From Microbacteriaceae bacterium MWH-Ta3 (GTDB lineage Bacteria > Actinomycetota > Actinomycetes > Actinomycetales > Microbacteriaceae), in NCBI GenBank assembly GCA_003053925.1, contig QBKD01000001.1:620001-684000 (forward strand): a stretch of 64,000 bases of DNA, written 5' to 3'. How positions within the stretch are numbered: the stretch's first letter is position 1; the number at the start of each line of letters is the position of its first letter. This document shows positions 24,947 through 33,309 of the stretch, one piece after another. Made by a program: the position numbers and the translations under genes. Under the pieces are notes generated by a model. The model was given only the letters and a program-made list of their open reading frames with translations, had not been told where the DNA came from and made no database searches.

Positions 24947-25331
24947 CGCGACCCTTTCCGAGGTTCTGGAAATCCTTGGCGATGGTGTCCACCGATTCGA
25001 ACGGGGTGAACCCCTTTTTAATCGAGGCAATACCGCTGGCGATGAAAATCGCGGCGGCCACAAGCACGATCCCGGCGACGGTAAGTGCGGCGGCCCATGC
25101 GGGCATGAACACCGCAAGTCCCAAAATCAGTGCCACCACCAGCATGGTGATGAACAGACTGACCAGCACCGCACCAATGGTGACGAGCCCCAGTCCGACT
25201 CCGGCGTGGCGCAATTTGTCGGCAAGTTCGGTTTGCAGCAACCGAATTTCCGCACGAACGAGGTCGCTCAGTTCGCGTGGCAGATCGGCCAACAAGCGGA
25301 AGAACCCGCGGCCCGACGATGTATCTGACAT
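24933..25331 (-). CDS. Actinobacterial Holin-X (superfamily III) membrane protein
   Basis: A 132-residue protein with an amphipathic start (FFRLLADLPRELSDLVRAEIRLLQTELADKLRHAG) typical of the Holin-X family, then two membrane helices (about residues 46-72 and 78-100). The holin name is historical; no phage gene lies nearby. It probably helps organise or stress-protect the membrane together with the YtxH-like and DUF3618 partners, as the trio is common in actinobacterial chromosomes. Confidence 0.85.
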   Translation of the reverse strand: MSDTSSGRGFFRLLADLPRELSDLVRAEIRLLQTELADKLRHAGVGLGLVTIGAVLVSLFITMLVVALILGLAVFMPAWAAALTVAGIVLVAAAIFIASGIASIKKGFTPFESVDTIAKDFQNLGKGRDDQS

Positions 25332-25336
25332 AGTGT

Positions 25337-25609
25337 CTACTTGTCGTCCTTCGACGACTTCGCACGCGGAGCACGCGCCTTCTCGACTGTTTCCGCAACC
25401 TTTTTGGCGTTCTCGGTGACGAATTCGACAACCTCGGGGGCCTTCTCGCGCAAGGTTTCGCTGACGACGGTCACCTGTTCCTGAACACGAGGGTCATTCC
25501 AGACCTTTTGCGCTGCATGCTTGATCTGGTTGTACCGCGTGCGACCGGCCTTTGCGCCCAGCACATAGCCAATGCCAAGACCGACGACGAGCAGAATCTT
25601 TCCACGCAT
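25337..25609 (-). CDS. YtxH-like membrane protein
   Basis: A 90-residue protein with an N-terminal membrane helix (KILLVVGLGIGYVLGAKAG), the GYVLGAKAGRTRYNQI motif common in actinobacteria, then a helical Lys/Glu/Val-rich tail (LREKAPEVVEFVTENAKKVAETVEKARA). AGGAGG precedes the ATG. It heads the operon with Holin-X, DUF3618 and hemD. Role unknown. Confidence 0.85.
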   Translation of the reverse strand: MRGKILLVVGLGIGYVLGAKAGRTRYNQIKHAAQKVWNDPRVQEQVTVVSETLREKAPEVVEFVTENAKKVAETVEKARAPRAKSSKDDK

Positions 25610-25653
25610 GATTGCCTCCTGGTTAACGGATCAATCCGATACGGCTAGCCTAA

Positions 25654-25669
25654 ACCCGTTTAAGCGGGT
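25654..25669 (-). terminator. Short hairpin after the M13 peptidase gene
   Basis: ACCCG pairs with CGGGT around a 6-nt loop, followed on the minus strand by TTTAGG. It is a weak candidate terminator for the peptidase gene. Confidence 0.35.
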
Positions 25670-25713
25670 CAAAATACCCCAAAGTGCTCACGACCGCACT
25701 AATTGGCAGAGTG

Positions 25714-27663
25714 TTACCAAATTGAAACGCGCTGTTCGGGGGCCAACCACATGGGGTCGGACTCGGTGACATCGAAGGCCTCATAGAAGAAATCGAGGTT
25801 TCGTACAATCTGGTTGCACCGGAATTCGGGTGGCGAATGCGGGTCGATCGACAACAGGCGCAGCGCCTCTTCATCGCGGCTGGACTGGCGCCAGGCCTGC
25901 GCCCACGACAACAGCACGCGCTGTGCGCCGGTTAGCCCCTCGACTACCGGAGCCTCGGCGCCATCTAGCGATCGGACGTAGGCCTTCCATGCGATGGCCA
26001 ATCCCCCCAGATCGCCGATGTTCTCGCCAATGGTCAGTTCGCCATTAACGTGGTGGCCGGGAAGCGCCCGGGGTTCCAGCGCGTTGTACTGATCAATCAA
26101 CGCACCCGTGCGCTCCTTAAAGGCGGTCAGGTCGGCCTCGGTCCACCAATTCTCGAGGCGCCCATCACCGTCGAAGGTCGAACCCTGGTCGTCAAACCCA
26201 TGTCCGATTTCGTGTCCAATGACGGCGCCAATCGCACCGTAGTTTGCGGCCGGGTCGCGGTCCTCGACAAAGAACGGGTACTGCAGAATCGCCGCGGGGA
26301 ACACGATCTCGTTGAAGCCCGGGTTGTAATAGGCATTGACGGTTTGCGGAAGCATGAACCATTCGTCGCGATCCAGCGGACTGCCGATCTTGCCCAGTTC
26401 GCGCGCAAATTCGTATTCGGTCGTTTGGCGCACGTTGTGGATCAGGTCATCGTGGCGAATCTCGATGGTCGAATAGTCGCGCCAGGTTGCCGGATACCCA
26501 ATCTTGGGAGTGAACTTGTCCAGCTTTTCCAAAGCCTTCGCCTTGGTGTCATCGGTCATCCAATCCAGCTGCGTGATCGACTCGCGGTAGGCCTCGATGA
26601 GGTTGGCAATGAGGTCGTCCATCGCGGCTTTCGCCGATTCGGGGTAGTGCCGTTCCACATAAATCTTTCCGATAGCGTGCCCCAGCGATCCCTCCACCAG
26701 GCTGACGCCGCGCTTCCAGCGCGCACGTTGTTCGGGAGTGCCCGACAGAATTGTGCCGTAGAACGCAAAGTTGGCTTCCGAGAATGGGGCCGACAGGTAC
26801 GCCGCGTGCGCGTGAATGACGGCCCAGCGGGACCAATCAGCCAGGGTCTGCAGGTCGGTCGTACGCAGAAGCTCACCCAGGCCTTCGAGGAAAGAGGGCT
26901 GGCGCACCACGACATCGGCGAGCGCCTCGGCAGGAATGCCCATGCCGACACGCCACTCGTCGAGGACATCGCCGGTCAGGGCGAGGACATCCGACCATGC
27001 CTGAAGGTTATAGGTGGCGACACTGTCACGGCACCGCACGGAATACCAGTGGTGCGTTGCCAGTGCCGTTTCGAAGTCGAACACGCGCTGGGCGCGTCCG
27101 GCGCAGTCGTCGAGTTCGGCCAACTCGAACATCGTCGCGAGGTGCGCCTTGTATGCCTCACGCACGGTCGCGAAGGTGTCTTCGCGGTAATACGATTCGT
27201 CGGGCAGCCCCAGGCCGTCCTGTTCCGTGAACACCACATAGCGTTCGGGGTTGCCGGGGTCGTTGTCAATGAACAACTGAATGAAGCCCGAGGTGCCCGC
27301 ACGTTCGTTGCGGCCCATCACGGCCAGCAGCTCGGCCACCGAGCCGGCGGCGTCGATTTCGGCGAGGAAGGGGCGGATGGGCTGTGATCCTCGTGCGTTG
27401 ATGGCGGCCTCGTCCATAAACGAGGTGAACATGTCGCCCACCTTGCGGGCCTCGGTGCCGTGAGGCGCCGTCTGGCATTCCTGAATGATGGCGTGGACAG
27501 CCTTTTCGGAATCCTCGGCCAACTTGTGGAACGAACCGTATCGCGCCTTGTCAGCGGGAATGGGTGTGCGTTCAATCCACAGTTCATTCATGTGCCGATA
27601 CAGATCATCGGCGGGGCGAATGGTGGGGTGGCGTTCGTCGATTTCAATTCCGGACTTCGTCAT
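25714..27663 (-). CDS. M13 family metallopeptidase (neprilysin/PepO-like)
   Basis: A 649-residue zinc peptidase. The C-terminal catalytic part has NAYYNPGFNEIVFPAAILQ, the zinc motif VIGHEIGHGFDDQGS (HExxH), ENIGDLGGLAIAWKAY (third zinc ligand in the ExxxD-type motif) and the final CNQIVRNLDFFYEAF. No signal peptide is seen, so it is probably an intracellular oligopeptidase like PepO. Full family length. TAAAGT 6 nt before the ATG suggests a leaderless mRNA, back to back with the MATE promoter. Confidence 0.94.
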   Translation of the reverse strand: MTKSGIEIDERHPTIRPADDLYRHMNELWIERTPIPADKARYGSFHKLAEDSEKAVHAIIQECQTAPHGTEARKVGDMFTSFMDEAAINARGSQPIRPFLAEIDAAGSVAELLAVMGRNERAGTSGFIQLFIDNDPGNPERYVVFTEQDGLGLPDESYYREDTFATVREAYKAHLATMFELAELDDCAGRAQRVFDFETALATHHWYSVRCRDSVATYNLQAWSDVLALTGDVLDEWRVGMGIPAEALADVVVRQPSFLEGLGELLRTTDLQTLADWSRWAVIHAHAAYLSAPFSEANFAFYGTILSGTPEQRARWKRGVSLVEGSLGHAIGKIYVERHYPESAKAAMDDLIANLIEAYRESITQLDWMTDDTKAKALEKLDKFTPKIGYPATWRDYSTIEIRHDDLIHNVRQTTEYEFARELGKIGSPLDRDEWFMLPQTVNAYYNPGFNEIVFPAAILQYPFFVEDRDPAANYGAIGAVIGHEIGHGFDDQGSTFDGDGRLENWWTEADLTAFKERTGALIDQYNALEPRALPGHHVNGELTIGENIGDLGGLAIAWKAYVRSLDGAEAPVVEGLTGAQRVLLSWAQAWRQSSRDEEALRLLSIDPHSPPEFRCNQIVRNLDFFYEAFDVTESDPMWLAPEQRVSIW

Positions 27664-27669
27664 CCTTCG

Positions 27670-27675
27670 ACTTTA
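27670..27675 (-). promoter_or_regulatory. -10 hexamer TAAAGT for the M13 peptidase, leaderless
   Basis: TAAAGT is 6 nt before the ATG at 27663 on the minus strand and 7 bp from the divergent MATE -10. Confidence 0.6.
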
Positions 27676-27682
27676 GCCCTGC

Positions 27683-27688
27683 TACCGT
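27683..27688 (+). promoter_or_regulatory. -10 hexamer TACCGT for the MATE gene, leaderless
   Basis: TACCGT is 7 nt before ATG 27696, repeating the 7-bp divergent geometry seen at 14465-14483. Confidence 0.55.
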
Positions 27689-27695
27689 GGGGCTC

Positions 27696-29039
27696 ATGGG
27701 TTCTGGCAGTGGTGTCTCGCGCGAAATTTTGCGCCTGGCCATTCCCTCGTTGGGTGCCATGGTCGCCCAGCCACTTTTTCTCTTAACCGACGCGGCAATG
27801 GTGGGAACTCTGGGCACCACAGCGGTCGCTGGCCTGGCTCTGGCGGGCACGGTGGTGCAGACCGTTGTCGGTGTGCTGATTTTCCTGACCTACGCAACCA
27901 CGCCGCTGGTATCCCGCCGGCGCGGAGCGGGTGACGAGGCGGGCGCCCTCGCCGCGGGAATCAACGGTGTGTGGATCGCCCTGGTTGTGGGTGTTGTCTT
28001 GGCCATCGGAGTGGGTGCAGCGTCGACACGGCTGGTGAGCCTTTTTGGCGCCGATGCCACCGTGACTGCCGCCGCCGCCGAGTTCCTCGCGATATCCGCA
28101 GTGGGAATCCCCGCGATGCTTGTGACTCTTGCAGCCACGGGCTTCCTGCGCGGATTTGGCGATGCTCGAACGCCCTTGGCGGTGGCGGTGGTCGGTTTTG
28201 TCGCCAACGCGGGCCTCAACGCCCTACTTATTTTCGCTGCGGGCTGGGGGCTTGCGGGTAGTGCCTGGGGATCGGTCATCGCCACGTATCTGATGGCTGC
28301 TGCGTTGCTGTACCCGGTTATTCGCCGCGCTCATCGCGCCCACTCACGATTACTACCCGGTCGGGACAGCCTGATTGCCGTCGGGCACTCGGCCAGCTGG
28401 TTGCTGCTGCGTACGCTCAGCCTGCGAGTATCGATGGTGGCCTATGTCGCAGTCGCGACATCACTGGGTACCGAGGCCCTCGCGGCCAGCCACATCGTCA
28501 GCACAATTGTGGGATTGTTGGCACTGATTCTGGACGCGCTCGAGGTTCCAGCTCAGGCCCTGGTGGGTGAATCGCTCGGAGCGAGCGACGTGCCGCGCAC
28601 GCACGCGATGGCTCGGACCATCACGCGGATGGCCGTGGCGACGGGATTCGTCGTGGGCGTGGGACTTGCGGCGAGCGCCTCGGTAATTCCCGTGTTGTTC
28701 ACACGTGACGCCGCCGTTGCCACCATGATTACGGGCGCACTGTGGGTTGTTGCCGCCGCGCTGCCGTTGGCTGGATACGTGTTTGCGTGGGACGGCATTT
28801 TGATTGGCGCGGGAGACAGCCGCTATCTGGCCGGTGCCGGGGTGGTGAACCTTCTGGTGGCGCTTCCCGGATTTGTCGTCGTATTCGTGAACGGCAACGG
28901 CCTCTGGGGAATCATTGCGCTACAAATTGTGTGGTCGGTCCTGTACATGGGCGCGCGGGCACTCACGTTGGGACGGCGTGCTCGCGGCGATGCGTGGATG
29001 CGAATAGGCCACGACCGCATGGCGGCGACTAGCGCTTAA
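27696..29039 (+). CDS. MATE family efflux transporter (DinF-like)
   Basis: A 447-residue, 12-helix protein. It starts with ILRLAIPSLGAMVAQPLFLLTDAAMVGTLGTTAVAGLALAGTVVQ, the MATE N-lobe pattern, and the second lobe begins near GHSASWLLLRTLSLRVSMVAYV. RGFGDARTPL is a DinF-type loop. It exports cationic compounds with Na+ or H+. ATG 27696 is chosen because it gives the right N-terminus and has a -10 hexamer 7 nt upstream. Its 3' end overlaps trkA by 11 bp, convergent. Confidence 0.92.
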   Translation: MGSGSGVSREILRLAIPSLGAMVAQPLFLLTDAAMVGTLGTTAVAGLALAGTVVQTVVGVLIFLTYATTPLVSRRRGAGDEAGALAAGINGVWIALVVGVVLAIGVGAASTRLVSLFGADATVTAAAAEFLAISAVGIPAMLVTLAATGFLRGFGDARTPLAVAVVGFVANAGLNALLIFAAGWGLAGSAWGSVIATYLMAAALLYPVIRRAHRAHSRLLPGRDSLIAVGHSASWLLLRTLSLRVSMVAYVAVATSLGTEALAASHIVSTIVGLLALILDALEVPAQALVGESLGASDVPRTHAMARTITRMAVATGFVVGVGLAASASVIPVLFTRDAAVATMITGALWVVAAALPLAGYVFAWDGILIGAGDSRYLAGAGVVNLLVALPGFVVVFVNGNGLWGIIALQIVWSVLYMGARALTLGRRARGDAWMRIGHDRMAATSA

Positions 29040-29718
29040 GCGCGAACTCCTCGGCCAACTTGGTGGGACCCGCCACCAGAATGTGGTCCGATTCCGCCAG
29101 CACGGTGTTGTTGTCGGCGTTGACCCATGCCTCGTCGCCGCGCTTGACGGCCATGATGGTCACACCGAAGCGCTTGCGCAGGTCCGTGTCGCCCAGACGG
29201 ATTCCCAAGATGTGCTTGTTCGGGGTGGACTTCACAATCGCGTAGTCCTGGTCGATCTCGATGAAGTCAGCGGCACCCTTCACCAGGTGGGCAACGCGAC
29301 GACCCATATCCTTTTCGGGGAACACGATGCGGTCGACACCCACCTGCTTCAAAATCTGGCCGTGCTGATCGGAAACGGCCTTCGCCCAGATTTCCTTCGC
29401 GCCAATGTTCTTCAGGTACGAAGCGGTGAGAATTCCCGCGAGGATGTCGCCACCAATGGCCACGACACACACGTCGTATTCGGCGACGCGCAACTGCTCG
29501 AGCGCCTCGGTGACTCCCGGATCCACACGCACAACCTGCGTCAGCAGACCGTTGAACGATTGCACGAGGTCTTCGTCGGTGTCGATACCCAGCACCTCGA
29601 CGCCGTTGGCCATCAGTTCCAGACCCAACGAGGCGCCAAAGCGGCCCAGCCCGAAAATCGCAACGCTGTGAACGGCCTTGCGTGACGGGTCGGCTTGTCC
29701 AAAAAGTTTCCTAGCCAA
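29029..29718 (-). CDS. trkA: Potassium uptake regulator TrkA (KtrA-like)
   Basis: A 229-residue RCK protein. The Rossmann nucleotide-binding fold starts at SVAIFGLGRFGASLGLELMANG with the acidic end of strand 2 in GIDTDEDLVQ, and a TrkA-C domain follows (GIRLGDTDLRKRFGVTIMAVKRG). It binds NAD(H)/ATP-type ligands and gates the TrkH channel encoded just upstream. The TTG start at 29718 overlaps the trkH stop by 8 bp, so the two are coupled. Confidence 0.92.
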   Translation of the reverse strand: MARKLFGQADPSRKAVHSVAIFGLGRFGASLGLELMANGVEVLGIDTDEDLVQSFNGLLTQVVRVDPGVTEALEQLRVAEYDVCVVAIGGDILAGILTASYLKNIGAKEIWAKAVSDQHGQILKQVGVDRIVFPEKDMGRRVAHLVKGAADFIEIDQDYAIVKSTPNKHILGIRLGDTDLRKRFGVTIMAVKRGDEAWVNADNNTVLAESDHILVAGPTKLAEEFALKR

Positions 29719-31081
29719 TGAGGGGCCTCTCTTTCGGAAGTTCGTAGTGCAAGACACGGTGCTGAAGAATAAGCGCGGATCCCAGAGTCAACGTACCAAT
29801 ACGGCCGATGATCATGAGCGCGATGAGGTTGTACAGGGCGGCGTCGGGAAGGGTGGATGTAATTCCTGTCGACAGACCGACGGTACCGAAGGCGCTGATG
29901 ACCTCGAAGAACAAGCGGTCCAGATCGATGTCGGTCACCAGCTGCATGAAAACGGTCGACGCCATGACCACACCCACAGCCAACAATGCGATGGTGATGG
30001 CCTGGCGGTGTACAGCACGCGAGAGTCGCTTACCAAAAATATTGACGGCCGCATCACCGCGTAGTTCGGTGATGACGATAGCCAACAGGACGGCGAAGGT
30101 CGTGATCTTGATACCACCGGCCGTACCGGCGGGACCGGCACCAATGAACATCAGAATGTCCATGCCGAACCATGTTTCCGTGTACATCGCCGAGATATCT
30201 ACCGAATTAAAGCCGGCCGTACGCGTCTGAACCGACTGAAAGAATGCGGCCAAAATTTTGCTGGGTGCCTCGAGCGGCCCCAGGGTGCCGGGGTTATTCC
30301 ATTCCAGGACGGCGATATAAAACGTGCCGCCCACCAAAAGAAGCGCCGTCATGACAATCACGATCTTGAAGTGCATCGACCACTTCAGGGGCGCCCAGCC
30401 CAGACGGCGGATTTCCATGATGACGGGGAAACCCAAACCACCCAGGATAATCAGGCCCGCGATCGTCAGGCTGACGACGGGATCGGACACAAACCCGATG
30501 AAGTTATCGGTGTACAGCGAAAAACCTGCGTTATTAAACGCGGACACGGCGTGGAATACGCCACTCCAGGCGGCCTCGCCCACGCTCATCTTGTAGTGAG
30601 ATCCCAACCAGACCATCAGAATCACCGCACCGATGGCCTCGATCGAAAAGACCACAATCGCGATGCGTCCCACCATGTCGCGAATCGAACCCTTGCCGTC
30701 GACGGTCGCACGGAACTCCGTGGAAATCAGCGACGACGAGCGCTTCGACAGACGGCGGAAGATGGTGAGGCCCACCAGGCCGGCAACGGCCATGATTCCC
30801 AAACCACCCAGCTGAATCAGCACCAAAATAACAACGCGGCCGAAATCGGTAAAAGCGGTGGCGGTGTCCAGAACGGTCAGACCCGTGACACACACAGCGC
30901 TCGTTGCGGTGAACAGGGCATCGACGAATCCGATGGATTTGCCCGAGGCGCTGGCCCACGGAGTATCCAGAAGCGCGGTACCCGTGAGGATCAGCGCGAG
31001 GTACCCAAAAAGCACCACCTGGGTGGGGTGGAATGCGAACCGCCTCTGGGCTCGTTCGGCCAACATGGTGCCCAACTTCAC
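29711..31081 (-). CDS. trkH: Potassium uptake channel TrkH/KtrB
   Basis: A 456-residue membrane protein with four M1-P-M2-type repeats. Selectivity-filter segments are visible: FTATSAVCVTGLTVLDT (first), FHAVSAFNNAGFSLYTDN (second), QTRTAGFNSVDI (third) and ISAFGTVGLSTGIT (fourth). It carries K+ into the cell with TrkA control. Start GTG 31081 has TAATGT 6 nt upstream, again leaderless in form. Divergent from an SDR gene. Confidence 0.94.
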   Translation of the reverse strand: MKLGTMLAERAQRRFAFHPTQVVLFGYLALILTGTALLDTPWASASGKSIGFVDALFTATSAVCVTGLTVLDTATAFTDFGRVVILVLIQLGGLGIMAVAGLVGLTIFRRLSKRSSSLISTEFRATVDGKGSIRDMVGRIAIVVFSIEAIGAVILMVWLGSHYKMSVGEAAWSGVFHAVSAFNNAGFSLYTDNFIGFVSDPVVSLTIAGLIILGGLGFPVIMEIRRLGWAPLKWSMHFKIVIVMTALLLVGGTFYIAVLEWNNPGTLGPLEAPSKILAAFFQSVQTRTAGFNSVDISAMYTETWFGMDILMFIGAGPAGTAGGIKITTFAVLLAIVITELRGDAAVNIFGKRLSRAVHRQAITIALLAVGVVMASTVFMQLVTDIDLDRLFFEVISAFGTVGLSTGITSTLPDAALYNLIALMIIGRIGTLTLGSALILQHRVLHYELPKERPLIG

Positions 31082-31087
31082 GTGTTC

Positions 31088-31093
31088 ACATTA
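31088..31093 (-). promoter_or_regulatory. -10 hexamer TAATGT for trkH, leaderless
   Basis: TAATGT is 6 nt before GTG 31081 on the minus strand. Confidence 0.55.
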
Positions 31094-31132
31094 GTACCGT
31101 TTGTGAGGACATGGCGCATTATGTCGCTCGCC

Positions 31133-31138
31133 TACGAT
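31133..31138 (+). promoter_or_regulatory. -10 hexamer TACGAT for the SDR gene, leaderless
   Basis: TACGAT is 6 nt before GTG 31145 and supports that start. Confidence 0.6.
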
Positions 31139-31144
31139 AGAAGC

Positions 31145-31951
31145 GTGTCCACAGAAATCCCCCGCGAAATCAGCCTTGCCGGCGAAACGGCCTTAATCAC
31201 GGGCTGCGGCAGCGCCTCGGGTATCGGGTTTGCCACCGCTCGACTGTTGGGTCGTTTAGGCGCGCACGTCGTCATGACCGCAACGACGACGCGTATCGAC
31301 GACCGTGTGGCCGAACTTCGCGCCGAGGGAATCACTGCTTCCGGGTTTATCGCTCGACTGGAGACCGAGGCGCTGGCCCGTGACCTCGTGGAACGCCTGC
31401 ACGACGCGCAGCTGTCCCCCAGCATTCTTATTAATAACGCGGGCATGATTGCCGCGGGTGAGGACTGGGCACGCGGTGACCGCGACATGCCCGCCGCGGA
31501 TTGGGTCGCCACGATTGACGCTAACCTGTCCTCGGTGTTCTATCTGACACGCGCGCTTCTCCCCGCAATGATCGACCGCGGCTGGGGTCGAATCGTCGTG
31601 ACCTCCTCGACCACGGGTGGTGTGGGTGCCGCACGCGATGACATCGCCTATGCCGCGGCCAAGGCGGGACTGGTGGGACTGACCCGCGCACTGGCCGTCG
31701 ACACCGCCGCACACGGCATCACGGTGAACGCCGTTGCCCCCGGGTGGATAGCCACAGGATCGCAATTAGAGTCCGAAAAAATCGAGGGCACGCTGGTGCC
31801 CGTCGGTCGAAGTGGTACTGCCGACGAAATCGCGGCCGTCATGGCGTTCCTCGCTTCGCGCGGCGCCTCGTATATGACGGGCCAGGTGCTGGTGGTGGAT
31901 GGCGGCAATGCAATTGCCGAAGAGCGTCGGTTTGCGCGGGGCTCGGCATGA
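31145..31951 (+). CDS. SDR family oxidoreductase (FabG-like)
   Basis: A 268-residue short-chain dehydrogenase. It has the coenzyme motif [19 protein letters not shown] ([12 protein letters not shown]), the catalytic Ser in [24 protein letters not shown] (Tyr-x-x-x-Lys) and the end motif [11 protein letters not shown]. The NAD(P)H-dependent substrate is unknown; FabG-type 3-oxoacyl reductases are the nearest look. The stop overlaps the nucS start by 4 bp. Confidence 0.9.
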   Translation: MSTEIPREISLAGETALITGCGSASGIGFATARLLGRLGAHVVMTATTTRIDDRVAELRAEGITASGFIARLETEALARDLVERLHDAQLSPSILINNAGMIAAGEDWARGDRDMPAADWVATIDANLSSVFYLTRALLPAMIDRGWGRIVVTSSTTGGVGAARDDIAYAAAKAGLVGLTRALAVDTAAHGITVNAVAPGWIATGSQLESEKIEGTLVPVGRSGTADEIAAVMAFLASRGASYMTGQVLVVDGGNAIAEERRFARGSA

Positions 31952-32643
31952 GACTCGTTGTCGCTGACTGCACGGTGGATTACGCCGGTCGCCTGAGCGC
32001 GCACCTGCCCCGCGCCACCCGCGTGCTGATGCTCAAAAGCGACGGCAGCCTGTTGGTGCATTCCGATGGCGGCTCCTACAAACCACTCAACTGGATGAGC
32101 CCGCCCTGCACGATCACGGTGATGGAACCCGACGAGGAACAGGCCGAAGCCGGCGTGATCGAACTGTGGCGCGTCAGCCAGGTCAAGACCGCGGACATGC
32201 TTGTTGTCTCGATTCACGCAATTCACCACGATTCGCACCACGATCTGGGCGTCGACCCTGGACTTATTAAGGACGGGGTCGAATCCGACCTGCAGGAACT
32301 GCTGGCCGCACAAATCGAGACGCTCGGCGAGGGATACCAGCTGGTGCGCCGCGAATACATGACGGCCATTGGTCCGGTGGATATTCTGGCCCGCGACGAA
32401 ACGGGCGCCCACGTGGCCGTCGAACTGAAGCGCCGCGGTGACATCGATGGCGTCGAGCAACTCACGCGATACCTGGAACTGATGAACCGCGACCCGCTGT
32501 TGGCTCCTGTTGCCGGAATCTTCGCGGCACAAGAGATCAAGCCGCAAGCACGCGTGCTGGCCGAAGACCGCGGAATTCGTTGCGTTGTGCTGGACTACGA
32601 CGCCATGCGCGGCATGGACGATTCCCACAACCGATTGTTCTAG
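31948..32643 (+). CDS. nucS: NucS/EndoMS mismatch endonuclease
   Basis: A 231-residue protein that cuts both strands at mismatches and replaces MutS/MutL in most actinobacteria. The N-terminal half is the dimer/DNA-binding domain; the C-terminal half is a RecB-like nuclease with [42 protein letters not shown] (Asp, Glu and Lys of the active site). It ends in RLF, the kind of short hydrophobic tail used to bind the sliding clamp in archaeal and mycobacterial relatives. Translationally coupled to the SDR gene. Confidence 0.95.
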   Translation: MRLVVADCTVDYAGRLSAHLPRATRVLMLKSDGSLLVHSDGGSYKPLNWMSPPCTITVMEPDEEQAEAGVIELWRVSQVKTADMLVVSIHAIHHDSHHDLGVDPGLIKDGVESDLQELLAAQIETLGEGYQLVRREYMTAIGPVDILARDETGAHVAVELKRRGDIDGVEQLTRYLELMNRDPLLAPVAGIFAAQEIKPQARVLAEDRGIRCVVLDYDAMRGMDDSHNRLF

Positions 32644-32655
32644 GACAGGAAACCT

Positions 32656-33309
32656 ATGTCGACGTACACCGCCATCCTGTGGGACATGGATGGCACCATC
32701 ATCGATTCGGCGCCGGGCATCTATTCGTCATTCCGGTACGCATTCGAGCGACTGGGTGCCGAACCTCTGACGGACGAACAATTGCGCCCTTACCTGGGCC
32801 CGCCCTTGCTGGTGTCCTTCCAAGAGATTCTGAACTGCACGGAAGACGAGGCGCGGGCCGCCGTGGATGTCTATCGCGAGGATTACCTGACGCGCGGCGT
32901 GTACGTGGCCGAGGTGTATCCCGGCGTGCGGGAATCCCTGACCCACCTGCGCGGCACGGGTACACCATTGGGTCTGGCCTCGTCGAAGTCACTGTCGGGA
33001 ATCAACCTGGTTGCCGAACGTTTTGACTTGCGGCACTACTTCGACGCGTGGGGTACGGCCAGCGACGACCAGTCACGCAGCGCCAAGGCCGATGTCGTGG
33101 CCTATGCCCTGGACCAGTTGGTCGAAGCGGGACACGACACCTCGCGCGTCATTTTGGTGGGCGACCGCATCCACGATGTCGAGGGCGCTGCGGCAAACGG
33201 TATCGACTCGGTCTTGGTGGGCTGGGGGTACGGCAACGATGCGGAACGCGCGGCCGCGACCCGATTCGCCGCTACTCCCGACGACCTGCTGCGAATTCTG
33301 ACGGACTAA
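32656..33309 (+). CDS. HAD hydrolase, phosphoglycolate-phosphatase-like
   Basis: A 217-residue protein with motif I LWDMDGTIIDSAPG, motif II LASSKS, and motifs III/IV in LVGDRIHDVEGAAANGIDSVLVGWGYG. A helical cap after motif I is of the Gph/PGMB type. AGGAAACCT lies before the ATG, 12 bp after nucS, so it is probably in that operon. Substrate unknown; phosphoglycolate or a similar small phosphate is possible. Confidence 0.88.
   Translation: MSTYTAILWDMDGTIIDSAPGIYSSFRYAFERLGAEPLTDEQLRPYLGPPLLVSFQEILNCTEDEARAAVDVYREDYLTRGVYVAEVYPGVRESLTHLRGTGTPLGLASSKSLSGINLVAERFDLRHYFDAWGTASDDQSRSAKADVVAYALDQLVEAGHDTSRVILVGDRIHDVEGAAANGIDSVLVGWGYGNDAERAAATRFAATPDDLLRILTD

Noticed and set aside
24933-25331. 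Holin as a sign of prophage
   Set aside because: The Holin-X family is chromosomal in actinobacteria and no phage genes are near.
26050-27387. Long plus-strand frame opposite the M13 peptidase
   Set aside because: Antisense to a gene with intact HExxH and normal family length; high-GC shadow.
30371-31144. Plus-strand extension upstream of the SDR start
   Set aside because: It lies antisense to trkH and lacks SDR features; GTG 31145 has a -10 hexamer 6 nt before it.
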